A stretch of 64,000 bases of DNA from the NCBI GenBank assembly GCA_024742405.1, contig JANSYP010000001.1:372001-436000 (forward strand), written 5' to 3'. The notes below the pieces were generated by a model. That model made no database searches. It was not told where the DNA came from and worked only from the letters and a program-made list of their open reading frames with translations. Position 1 is the stretch's first letter, and each line of letters starts with the position of its first letter. The stretch is from Paracoccaceae bacterium (lineage in GTDB: Bacteria; Pseudomonadota; Alphaproteobacteria; Rhodobacterales; Rhodobacteraceae). Made by a program: the position numbers and the translations under genes. Below, one piece after another: positions 8,682-16,745 of the stretch.

Positions 8682-10295
8682 GTGACGGCGCAGGACCGGT
8701 TCGATTTCATCATCGTCGGCGGCGGCTCGGCCGGTTGTGTGCTGGCCCGCCGCCTGATCGACACGGGCGATGTGTCGGTCCTGCTGCTGGAGGCCGGGCC
8801 GGACGACCGCCACCCGTTGCTGCGTATCCCGGCCGGCTTCACCCAGCTGACCGGGACCCGCTACACCTGGGGCTATGAGACGGCGCCGCAGGCAGGGCTG
8901 GCGGGCAAGCGGGTCTGGTACCCGCAGGCCCGCGTTCTGGGCGGGGGCTCGTCTATCAACGCGCAGCTCTACACCCGCGGCAACCGCTGGGACTATGACA
9001 ACTGGGCGGCCCACGGCTGTTCCGGCTGGTCCTATGAGGAGGTGCTGCCGTTCTTTCGCCGCGCCGAGGACAACAGCCGCTATGCGGACGCGTGGCACGG
9101 GCAGGGCGGGCCGCTGAAGGTCTCGGACGTGATCCCGCACCCGCTGACCCAGGCCTTTGCGCGGGCGGCGCAGCAGGCCGGGATGCCCTTCAACCCCGAT
9201 TTCAACGGTGAGACGCAGGCGGGGCTGGGCTTCTATCAGGTGACGAACCGGGATGGGCGGCGGGCCTCGGCCTCGGCCTGCTATCTGGGTCCGGTGCGCA
9301 AGGACGCGCGGCTGACGCTGCGCACCGGCGCCCATGTGGCGCGGATCGAGCTGAAGGGCGACCGGGCCGTGGCGGTTCAATGCGACGGGCGCCGCTATGA
9401 AGCGGGGCGTGAGATCCTGCTGACCGCGGGGGCCATCGGCAGCCCCCGGGTGCTGATGCACTCCGGGCTCGGGCCCGCGCAACACCTGCGCGAGGTGGGG
9501 ATCGAGCCGGTACGCGATCTGCCGGCGGTTGGCGAGAACCTGCACGACCATATGGACGTGTTCGTGGTCAGCGAGTGCAGCGGGCCCTACAGTTTCGACC
9601 GCTACAAGCCGTGGGTCATGTCCGCCTGGGCCGGGCTGCAATTCGCGCTCTTCGGCACAGGCATCTTGGCCTCGAACATCTGCGATGGCGGCGGGTTCTG
9701 GTATGCTGACGAGGCTGCGCCGGCGCCGGACATCCAGTTTCATTTCCTGCCGGGCTCGGGGCTGGAGCATGGGCTGGCGCCGATCAGGAACGGGGTGACG
9801 CTGAACTCGGCCTATCTGCGGCCGAAGTCCCGGGGCCGCGTGCGGTTGCTTTCGAACGACCCGAAGGCGCCCGTCTATATCGATCCGGGCTACTGGAGCG
9901 ATCCCCACGACGTGACGCGGTCCATCGCGGGGGTGCGGCTGGCGCGGCGGATCATGGCGCAGGAGGCCTTTGCCCCCTGGATCCGGGGCGAGGCCCATCC
10001 CGGCGCTGATGCGCAGAGCGATGACGAGATCAAGGAGTACGCGTTTCGCCACGCCAAGACGGATTATCACCCCGTGGGCACCTGCCGGATGGGCGCGTCC
10101 GAGGATCCTGCGGCGGTGGTGACCCCGGATCTGCGGGTCAAGCAGATCGAGGGCCTGCGGATCTGCGACAGTTCGACCATGCCCTTCGTGACATCCTCGA
10201 ACACCAATGCGCCGACGATCATGATCGCGGAAAAGGCCGCCGAGATGATCCGCACCGACCATGGGCTGGGGGCGCCGGCGGCGGCGGCGGAGTGA
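8682..10295 (+). CDS. GMC family FAD-dependent oxidoreductase
   Basis: This 537-residue flavoenzyme oxidises an alcohol group, as choline dehydrogenase and glucose dehydrogenase/oxidase relatives do. The FAD-binding FIIVGGGSAGCVLARRL is at residues 9-25, GMC signature 1 is RVLGGGSSINAQLYTRGN, and the C-terminus has YHPVGTCRMG with the active-site His and SSNTNAPTIMIAEKAA with the second catalytic polar residue. A GTG at 8682, five bases after the ATPase stop, is the natural start; frame-consistent upstream sequence lies inside the ATPase gene. No signal peptide is visible, so it should act in the cytoplasm, probably on the imported sugar or a derived polyol. The substrate is not determined. 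Confidence 0.85.
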   Translation: MTAQDRFDFIIVGGGSAGCVLARRLIDTGDVSVLLLEAGPDDRHPLLRIPAGFTQLTGTRYTWGYETAPQAGLAGKRVWYPQARVLGGGSSINAQLYTRGNRWDYDNWAAHGCSGWSYEEVLPFFRRAEDNSRYADAWHGQGGPLKVSDVIPHPLTQAFARAAQQAGMPFNPDFNGETQAGLGFYQVTNRDGRRASASACYLGPVRKDARLTLRTGAHVARIELKGDRAVAVQCDGRRYEAGREILLTAGAIGSPRVLMHSGLGPAQHLREVGIEPVRDLPAVGENLHDHMDVFVVSECSGPYSFDRYKPWVMSAWAGLQFALFGTGILASNICDGGGFWYADEAAPAPDIQFHFLPGSGLEHGLAPIRNGVTLNSAYLRPKSRGRVRLLSNDPKAPVYIDPGYWSDPHDVTRSIAGVRLARRIMAQEAFAPWIRGEAHPGADAQSDDEIKEYAFRHAKTDYHPVGTCRMGASEDPAAVVTPDLRVKQIEGLRICDSSTMPFVTSSNTNAPTIMIAEKAAEMIRTDHGLGAPAAAAE

Positions 10296-10426
10296 CGTCA
10301 CGGTCAGGTCGCCAATCCGGCCCGAACGCGATAGGGGTTTGGTTTCCTTTGGGGTGACAGTTTGGTTCAGAGGGCTAAACTGGATTGCAACCACAGGTAA
10401 CGCGGCGCGCCGCAACGAAAAAAGGA

Positions 10427-11323
10427 ATGGCCAGCGCGCCGGGTGCCGGCGGAACGGTCGCAAAAACAGTGAAACACGTCGCGTCCATTGTCCTGCTGCT
10501 GCTGGTCTGCCTGGCCCTGCCGGTCGCCTTTGCCGTGTTGCTGTTTGGCAGTGCCGGCGGCGCGGTGGTGCTGCTGGTGCTCACGGCGCTGATCCTGATC
10601 TTTGCGCTGATGGCCGACCGAATCCTGCACCGGGTCTTCGGGGCGCGCATGGTGCTGAGCTCCAACGCGCCCGAACTGGTGATGATGACCGACCGGCTGG
10701 CGGCGCAATGCGGCATTCCCCGTCCGCAGGTGGGCCTGATCGACACTGCCCAGGCCAATGCCTTTGCGACCTGCCGCAACGGCCGCGGGACCGGCGCCAT
10801 CCTGCTGTCACGCCCAATGCTTCATGCCCTGACACGGGAAGAGGCCGAAGCGGTCGTGGCCCTGCTGATCGCTCGGATGCAGCGTCCCGAAACCCGGGCG
10901 GCGCAGATCGCGGCGGTGCTCGGGGCGATGGTGACGATCATCCTGTCGGGGTCGTTGTTGCGCCGGCCGGGGGGCGAGGACCACCCGCCGGGACCGCTGG
11001 CGCGCGCGCTGGCGCTGATCACGGCGCCGGTGGCTGCGTTGCTGGTGCGCACGATCGCCGGGGCGCCGGTGTCGTTCGCCGCCGACCGCGACGCCGCAGC
11101 GGCGCTGGGCAACCCGATGGCGCTGGCCCGTGCGCTCACGCGCCTTGACGGTTTGGCCCGGGCGACGGAAAACGGGGACACGGAACGGCACCCGGCTACC
11201 GTTCACATGTTTCTGGTTGATCCGTTGCACCCATCGCGCCTCAAGCCCCTGTTCGATTTCCACCCGCCCGTGGAGGCACGCGTGTCGCGTCTGAAACGGC
11301 AGGCGGGCGTGGGCGACACATGA
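10427..11323 (+). CDS. HtpX-like (M48) membrane protein without the zinc site: pseudo-peptidase
   Basis: This 298-residue protein follows the HtpX plan: two N-terminal membrane segments (about 18-62), a conserved NAFATC (111-116), a helix EREEAEAV-like region (TREEAEAVV), and two later hydrophobic segments (about 160-178 and 193-210). In HtpX the helix continues AHEISH, the zinc-binding HExxH; here the aligned residues are LLIAR (146-150). The third ligand, Glu of REYxAD, is Ser in VSFAADRDAA (216). All catalytic positions are therefore lost while the fold markers remain. The start is uncertain: ATG 10427 is chosen, TTG 10385 and GTG 10469 are alternatives. Its TGA overlaps the ATG of the pqiA-like gene by four bases, tying it to the lipid-transport operon. 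Confidence 0.75.
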   Translation: MASAPGAGGTVAKTVKHVASIVLLLLVCLALPVAFAVLLFGSAGGAVVLLVLTALILIFALMADRILHRVFGARMVLSSNAPELVMMTDRLAAQCGIPRPQVGLIDTAQANAFATCRNGRGTGAILLSRPMLHALTREEAEAVVALLIARMQRPETRAAQIAAVLGAMVTIILSGSLLRRPGGEDHPPGPLARALALITAPVAALLVRTIAGAPVSFAADRDAAAALGNPMALARALTRLDGLARATENGDTERHPATVHMFLVDPLHPSRLKPLFDFHPPVEARVSRLKRQAGVGDT

Positions 11324-11961
11324 TCCAGGAGCCGCCCCCGACAGTGCCAACCGGCGACCTGGCGGAGCTGGTGGCCTGTCCGCAATGCGATCTGCTGCAC
11401 CATGTGGGGAACGTGTCCGAGGACGCGTCGTCGCGCTGCAAACGGTGCGGAACGGTGCTCTTTGCGCCGCGCACGGGCGCGATAGAGCGCCTGGTGGCAC
11501 TGGCCCTCGGCGCTCTGGTACTGATGGTCGTCGCGGTGTCCTTTCCGTTCCTGCAGATGTCGGCCTCGGGTTTCAGCAGCAAGGCGTCGGTCTTCGACAC
11601 GATTTCGGCTTTCACCGGGGGCCTGATGGCGCCGCTGTCGCTGGCCACGGCGGCCTTTATCATCCTGTTGCCGGTGCTGCGGCTCTGCGCGCTGATCTAT
11701 GCGGTGGGGCCCTTGCTCTTTGGCCGGCCGCCGGTGCCGGGCGCGGCGACCTCTTTCCGGCTCGCATCGCGGCTAAAACCATGGTCGATGGCCGAAATTT
11801 TCATGATTGGCGTGGCCGTAGCCCTTGTAAAGATGATGGGTATGGCGTCGATTGGGTTCGGAACGGCATTCTGGGCGTTCGGGTTTCTGGTCATTCTGGT
11901 GACGGCGATGGACGCGATGATGTGCGAAAGGACGATATGGCGGTTGCTCGCAAAGAGGTGA
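11320..11961 (+). CDS. pqiA: PqiA domain protein (first of two single-domain PqiA genes)
   Basis: The 213-residue inner-membrane protein carries an N-terminal zinc-ribbon-like CPQC...CKRC pair (about residues 24-47) and four hydrophobic segments, the layout of one PqiA domain. Escherichia coli PqiA joins two such domains in about 417 residues; here they are encoded separately. PqiA is the membrane partner of the MCE protein PqiB in lipid traffic across the periplasm. Its ATG overlaps the preceding stop by four bases, and its own end overlaps the next gene by 25 bases. Confidence 0.88.
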   Translation: MIQEPPPTVPTGDLAELVACPQCDLLHHVGNVSEDASSRCKRCGTVLFAPRTGAIERLVALALGALVLMVVAVSFPFLQMSASGFSSKASVFDTISAFTGGLMAPLSLATAAFIILLPVLRLCALIYAVGPLLFGRPPVPGAATSFRLASRLKPWSMAEIFMIGVAVALVKMMGMASIGFGTAFWAFGFLVILVTAMDAMMCERTIWRLLAKR

Positions 11962-12569
11962 CGGGCCTCACTGCGCGGGCAGCGGGGCTTGTCGGCTGCC
12001 TGCATTGCGGGTCCGTCTGGCCCAAAGACACCTCCCGATGCGGGCTCTGCGGCAGCGCCCTGACCAGCCGCCGTAACGCCAGCCTGCAGCATGTCTGGGC
12101 ATGGTGGTGGGCGGGGGCGATCTTCTACATCCCGGCAAATCTCTACCCGATGCTGAGGACGTCGCTCTTCGGACAGGAAAGCTCTTCCACGATCCTGGGC
12201 GGCGTTCTGGAACTGGTCAAACACGGGTCCTGGTTCGTCGCATTCGTGGTTTTCTTCGCCTCGATCATGATCCCGGTCGGCAAATTCATCGCCATCGCCT
12301 ATCTGGCCACCGTCATTCGCCGGGGCGGCGCGATCGACAGTCATTCGCTGCACAAGCTCCATGAAGTGGTGGAGTTCATCGGCCGCTGGTCGATGATCGA
12401 CGTCTTTGTCGTGGCGGTGCTGTCGGCGCTGGTGCACCTGGCCTTTGTCGTCAATATCGATCCCGGCGTGGCGGCGATCTGTTTCGCCCTGTCGGTGGTC
12501 TTCACGATGCTGTCCGCGCTCAGCTTCGATCCGCGCATCATCTACGACGTCGCGGAGGTGCGCGAATGA
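11937..12569 (+). CDS. pqiA: PqiA domain protein (second single-domain PqiA)
   Basis: The 210-residue product repeats the arrangement of the preceding gene: CLHCGSVWPKDTSRCGLCGS at about residues 20-39 followed by four membrane segments, with IPANLYPML and KFIAIAYLA matching PqiA-type helices. The start at ATG 11937 lies inside the previous gene; the open frame extends further upstream but only as a shadow of that gene. The TGA overlaps the PqiB ATG by four bases. The pair together should form one PqiA-equivalent complex. Confidence 0.88.
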   Translation: MAVARKEVTGLTARAAGLVGCLHCGSVWPKDTSRCGLCGSALTSRRNASLQHVWAWWWAGAIFYIPANLYPMLRTSLFGQESSSTILGGVLELVKHGSWFVAFVVFFASIMIPVGKFIAIAYLATVIRRGGAIDSHSLHKLHEVVEFIGRWSMIDVFVVAVLSALVHLAFVVNIDPGVAAICFALSVVFTMLSALSFDPRIIYDVAEVRE

Positions 12570-14659
12570 GCCCTCAGGACAGCCCGGCCGGCCCGGCGGA
12601 AATGGAGACCACGGCCCGCCGCTCCATGCTCAACGGGATCTCCTATATCTGGCTGGTGCCGCTCATCGCGCTGATCATCGCGCTCGGCATTGCCTGGCAG
12701 GCGATCTCGTCGCGCGGCCCGCTCATCGAGGTGCGGTTTCAGTCCGCCGAAGGGGTGCGCGCCGAAGCGACAGAGCTGCGCTTTCGCGACGTGCGCGTCG
12801 GCGTGGTGGAGCGCATCCGCTTTGCCACGGACATGGCCCAGGTCATCGTCTCGATCCGCGTCGACAAGGAGCTGGGGCCGTTTCTGGACGAGAATGCAGA
12901 GTTCTGGATCGTGAAGCCGCAGATCACGGCGCGCGGAGTGTCGGGCCTGCAAACGGTTCTGTCGGGCTCTTACATCGAGGGCAGCTGGGACGATCAGCGC
13001 GGCACACCGCAGCGCCAGTTCGAGGGCCTGGCCCGGCCGCCGCTCTACCTGGCCGGCGAGGAGGGGCTGGAGATCGTGCTGCGTGCGCCCCAGGGCGGGC
13101 AGCTCGCCAGTGGCGCACCGGTCTTTTTCCGCGGCGTGCGCGTCGGCCATATCTCGGAGCCCGGACTGACCGCAAGCGGCGATGCGGTGGAGGCCCAAGC
13201 CTTCATCATGGCGCCCCATGACCGGCTGATCACCACCGGCACGCGGTTCTGGGATGTGTCGGGCTTTTCGGTCGGTCTGGGCGCGGGGGGCGTGTCGCTC
13301 GATGTCGAGAGCATCGCGACCCTGATCGAGGGCGGGGTGAGTTTCTCCACCGTCAGCTCGAACGCCGAACCGGTGGCGCAGGGCGCGGTGTTTTCGGTCT
13401 ATGAGAGCGAGGATCTGGCCCGCGAGAGCGTGTTTGCCGAGGTCGAGCCCGACGATCTGGAGCTGACGCTCTATTTCGAGGGCTCGATCGGCGGGCTCGA
13501 GGTCGGCGCGCCCGTGGAACTGGAGGGTCTGCGCGTCGGCAGCGTGTTGAATTTCGGCGCCTTCATCGACGAGGTCGATGGCGAGCCCGAGGTCCGCCTG
13601 CAGGTCGATATCTCGGTGCAGCCCCGCCGGCTGGAGCTGGAAAGCCAGGCGAGCCGCGAGGATGCGCTGGAGTTTCTGGCCAGCGCGGTGCAGGGCGGTC
13701 TGCGCGCGCGGCTGGCCAATCAGGGGATCTTCAGCCCGGCGCTCAAGATCGAACTGGTCGAGATCGAGGATGCAGCGCCGGCGGTGCTCGATCAGGGGCA
13801 TCTGCCTTTCCCGGTTCTGCCGACGGTCCCCGGAGAGCTCAGCGACATGAACGCCACCGCCGAAGGGCTGGTCGAGCGGGTGCAGAACCTGCCTTTGGAC
13901 GAGGTGATGAACACGGCCATTTCGGTGATGCGCGGCATCGAGGATTTCGTGAATTCCCAGGCGCTGCGCCAGGCGCCCGACGCCTTCCTGGGGCTGGTCA
14001 ACGACACGCGCGAGGTCATCCAGTCCGAGGCGCTGCAGACGCTGGCCGAGGATCTGGGAACCGCGGCGGAAGAGGTCGAAACCCTCGTGGCCGAGCTCAA
14101 CCAGGAAGAGGCGATCAACTCGCTGCTCGCAGCTTTGGCGCGCGCCGAAGGGGTCATGGCGTCCATCCAGAACACCGTTGACGGCTTGCCCGCGATCGTG
14201 GAGGCGCTCGTCAACCTGACCAACAAGGCCAACGATCTGCCGCTGGAAGAGTTCGTCCTGCAGGCCTCCGGGCTGGTGGAGACCGCCAACGGGATCCTGT
14301 CGTCCGAAGATGCGGCGCGTATTCCGGGCGAGCTGACCGATGCCCTGTCGGAATTCACCGCCGTGCTGGAAGACGTGCGCCAGGGCGGGCTGGTGGAGAA
14401 CGCCAATAAGACGCTCGCCTCGGCCAGCGAGGCCGCGGATTCCGTGGCGACGGCGGCGCAGTCGCTGCCGGAGCTGACCGCGCGGGTCGACAGTCTGTTG
14501 GCGCAGACCGACGCGCTGCTGTCGACCTATGGCGCACGCTCGGAATTCAATGCGCAGACGCTCGGCACGCTGCGCGATCTGCGCGAAACCGCGCGCTCGA
14601 TCTCGGCTCTGGCCCGCGCCATCGAACGGGATCCGACAGTGCTGATCAGGGGACGGTAA
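12566..14659 (+). CDS. pqiB: PqiB, MCE-domain inter-membrane lipid transport protein
   Basis: The protein has 697 residues: a short cytoplasmic start, one membrane anchor (about 26-45), and a periplasmic part with three MCE domains at about 52-140, 168-256 and 297-400. PqiB stacks as hexameric rings that make a tunnel between the membranes. From about residue 425 to the end the sequence is largely helical and acidic (AEGLVERVQNLPLDEVMNT, AEEVETLVAELNQEEAINSL), matching the coiled-coil needle of PqiB but longer: the Escherichia coli protein has about 546 residues. ATGA overlap with pqiA and direct abutment with pqiC indicate an operon. Confidence 0.92.
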   Translation: MSPQDSPAGPAEMETTARRSMLNGISYIWLVPLIALIIALGIAWQAISSRGPLIEVRFQSAEGVRAEATELRFRDVRVGVVERIRFATDMAQVIVSIRVDKELGPFLDENAEFWIVKPQITARGVSGLQTVLSGSYIEGSWDDQRGTPQRQFEGLARPPLYLAGEEGLEIVLRAPQGGQLASGAPVFFRGVRVGHISEPGLTASGDAVEAQAFIMAPHDRLITTGTRFWDVSGFSVGLGAGGVSLDVESIATLIEGGVSFSTVSSNAEPVAQGAVFSVYESEDLARESVFAEVEPDDLELTLYFEGSIGGLEVGAPVELEGLRVGSVLNFGAFIDEVDGEPEVRLQVDISVQPRRLELESQASREDALEFLASAVQGGLRARLANQGIFSPALKIELVEIEDAAPAVLDQGHLPFPVLPTVPGELSDMNATAEGLVERVQNLPLDEVMNTAISVMRGIEDFVNSQALRQAPDAFLGLVNDTREVIQSEALQTLAEDLGTAAEEVETLVAELNQEEAINSLLAALARAEGVMASIQNTVDGLPAIVEALVNLTNKANDLPLEEFVLQASGLVETANGILSSEDAARIPGELTDALSEFTAVLEDVRQGGLVENANKTLASASEAADSVATAAQSLPELTARVDSLLAQTDALLSTYGARSEFNAQTLGTLRDLRETARSISALARAIERDPTVLIRGR

Positions 14660-15223
14660 GTGACGGTTTGGAAAGCTTCTCTGCTGGCGGTCCTTTTGAC
14701 CTTTACCGCCTGTGGCCCGCCGGTGGCGCAGTACCTCGTCGATCCACCGGCGTCGGAATTGCGGCTGCGCCCGATCGTGAGCTCGGTGGAGATCCGTGAC
14801 GTGTCGCTGCCCCGCTATGCGGCGGCGGACGAGATTTCGTTGCAGGATGCGGATGGCGCCGTGCGTGCCGTGCGCGGCACCGCCTGGGCCGATCTGCCCC
14901 AGCGGACGGTGACGCGCACGCTGGCGCGCAATATCGGCATCATCCTGAACAACCGCGCGGCGGCGGAGCCCTGGCCCTTTGCCGATCCGCCCGCGGCCGA
15001 GGTCACGGTGCTGGTCGACCGGATGCTGGTGGGCAGTGACGGGCTCTTTCGGCTGTCGGGACAGTACGCCATCGCGCCGCGCGATTCCGATCTTTCCGAC
15101 AGGTCGGGACGGTTCGACATCACAAAGCCGGTCCCGGGCGAGAGCCTGAACGCGGTCGCGTCCGCGAACGGCGCCGCGCTGGTGGATCTGTCGGAGATCA
15201 TCGCCCGCCGCCTCGGGCGCTGA
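14660..15223 (+). CDS. pqiC: PqiC-like outer-membrane lipoprotein
   Basis: The 187-residue protein has a lipoprotein signal with lipobox LTFTAC (Cys at residue 18) and the PqiC/DUF330 (ABC-type transport auxiliary) fold, recognisable by YLVDPPAS at the mature start and WADLPQRTVTRTLARNI. PqiC caps PqiB at the outer membrane. The GTG start at 14660 immediately follows the pqiB stop. It is the last gene of the operon; the next gene is on the other strand. Confidence 0.87.
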   Translation: MTVWKASLLAVLLTFTACGPPVAQYLVDPPASELRLRPIVSSVEIRDVSLPRYAAADEISLQDADGAVRAVRGTAWADLPQRTVTRTLARNIGIILNNRAAAEPWPFADPPAAEVTVLVDRMLVGSDGLFRLSGQYAIAPRDSDLSDRSGRFDITKPVPGESLNAVASANGAALVDLSEIIARRLGR

Positions 15224-15291
15224 GCGACAGGAGTGGAAACAGGCCGCGCGCCTCCGGATCCGTCATGCGCCGAACGGGTTTTGCCGCTGGG

Positions 15292-15711
15292 CTAGGGTGA
15301 GGGCTGCAGACGCAAGAGAGTCCGCATGACCTGGGGGGCCATGGCATAGCTATTGCCGCGGGCCTCGATCCGGCCGGTGACCTCCAGGACAAGGATGTCG
15401 GAGGTTTCGCGGGGGCGCAGATCGGGGGACAGCACCAGCGTGAGGCGTTGCCCGGGGGGCGACGGCACGGGCGCAAGGTAGGGCAGGAGTGCGGGCAGTA
15501 TGCTGTCGCCGGTTCCGGGAACGGGGCCGTGGGACAGGAACCCCGCGATCCGCACCGGGCGTCCGAGTGCCTCCGACAGATCGTCCCACCCGAGAAACCC
15601 TTCGGTGCCGTCCGCCCCGGGCCGCGCCGCCGGCCTGCCCGGGGTCCAGAGTAACGCTGCCGCCACGCCCGCGGCGAGCAGCGCCCGTCGCCGTGTCATA
15701 CTATGGATCAT
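15292..15711 (-). CDS. Small exported protein of unknown function, downstream of lpxK
   Basis: The predicted protein has 139 residues (135 if the ATG at 15699 is used). It begins MIHSMTRRRALLAAG and continues with a hydrophobic stretch, a Tat-like or Sec signal peptide. The mature part holds GWDDLSEALGRPVRIAGFLS and VLEVTGRIEARG, which faintly recall DUF3299-type proteins, but I do not assign it. The start lies 33 bases after the lpxK stop on the same strand, so it is probably the last gene of the waaA-lpxK transcript. No clear ribosome-binding site decides between the two ATGs. Confidence 0.6.
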   Translation of the reverse strand: MIHSMTRRRALLAAGVAAALLWTPGRPAARPGADGTEGFLGWDDLSEALGRPVRIAGFLSHGPVPGTGDSILPALLPYLAPVPSPPGQRLTLVLSPDLRPRETSDILVLEVTGRIEARGNSYAMAPQVMRTLLRLQPSP

Positions 15712-15743
15712 GGGGCCAAGCCTGCGCCAGACGCGGCCCCGGC

Positions 15744-16745
15744 TCAAGTCCCTGCTGTTTTCGCGATCCGGTCGAGCCAGTCCCAGCGGTCCGGCTCCAG
15801 CCGCACCGGCAGGGTCAGGACCTCGCGGCGCAGCTCCTGCGGGAGCCGGACAGCGTCCTTTTCGGTGGTGACGAGCTGGGCGCCGCGCATGCGCGCCTCC
15901 TGCTGCAACCGGGTCATCAACGCTGGCGTCAGCGGCTGGTGATCGCCCAGCGGCACGGTGCGCACCGGAACCGCGCCGAGCGCGCGGAGCGTCGCGAAGA
16001 ATTTCTCCGGATGGCCGATCCCGGCAAAGGCCAGCACCCGCGCCCCGGTCCAGTCGAATCCCGTCGCCAGGGGTTCCAGCCGCGCCGTGACATGGGGTGT
16101 ACCGGCTGTCTCGACCGCCGCGCCCCAAGTTTCCTGAAAGGTGGTCTGTGCCTGGGAGCCGCCGATGCTGAGCACCAGATCGGCACGGGCAAGGCCGGTC
16201 GTGACCGGTTCCCGCAAGGGGCCCGCTGGGACACAGCGGCCATTTCCGAAGCCAATCCGTGCATCAACGACCACAATGGACAGATCTTTGGCCAATCCGG
16301 GGTTCTGAAGCCCGTCATCCATCACCAGGATCCCGGCGCCCTGCTCCAGTGCGAGGCGGGCCCCGGCGGCCCTGTCGCGGGCGACGATGACCGGGCAGAA
16401 GGCTGCCATCAGCAGCGGCTCGTCGCCGACCTCATCCGCGCCGTGGCGGGTCGGGTCGACGAGGGCGGGGCCCTGCAGGCTGCCGCCATGGCCGCGGGAG
16501 AGCACCGCTGGTTGCTGTCCCTGGGCCAGCAGCCGCTGGACGATGGCGATGGTCGCCGGGGTCTTGCCCGTGCCGCCGGCATTCAGATTGCCGACGCAGA
16601 TGACCGGCACCGGGGCGCGCCAGGGTGTGCCCCGCGCCAGCCGGCGAGCCGTGCCGGCCGCATAGAGCGCGCCAAGAGGGGCGAGACAGCGGGCGTGCCA
16701 GCCCGGCGCGTCCGGCGGGCGCTGCCAGAAGCCCGGCGTGCGCAT
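15744..16745 (-). CDS. lpxK: Tetraacyldisaccharide 4'-kinase
   Basis: The 333-residue enzyme phosphorylates the 4' position of the lipid A disaccharide at the inner membrane. The P-loop [13 protein letters not shown] is at about residues 51-63, LSRGHGG follows, and the DDG triad is in [21 protein letters not shown] and TTEKDAVRL in the C-terminal half are family signatures. Its ATG overlaps the waaA stop by one base (TAATG), so the two are translationally coupled. Confidence 0.96.
   Translation of the reverse strand: MRTPGFWQRPPDAPGWHARCLAPLGALYAAGTARRLARGTPWRAPVPVICVGNLNAGGTGKTPATIAIVQRLLAQGQQPAVLSRGHGGSLQGPALVDPTRHGADEVGDEPLLMAAFCPVIVARDRAAGARLALEQGAGILVMDDGLQNPGLAKDLSIVVVDARIGFGNGRCVPAGPLREPVTTGLARADLVLSIGGSQAQTTFQETWGAAVETAGTPHVTARLEPLATGFDWTGARVLAFAGIGHPEKFFATLRALGAVPVRTVPLGDHQPLTPALMTRLQQEARMRGAQLVTTEKDAVRLPQELRREVLTLPVRLEPDRWDWLDRIAKTAGT

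Noticed and set aside
8394-10463. 689-codon open frame antisense to the ABC ATPase end and GMC oxidoreductase gene
   Set aside because: Composition typical of reverse-strand shadows; both sense genes have complete motifs.
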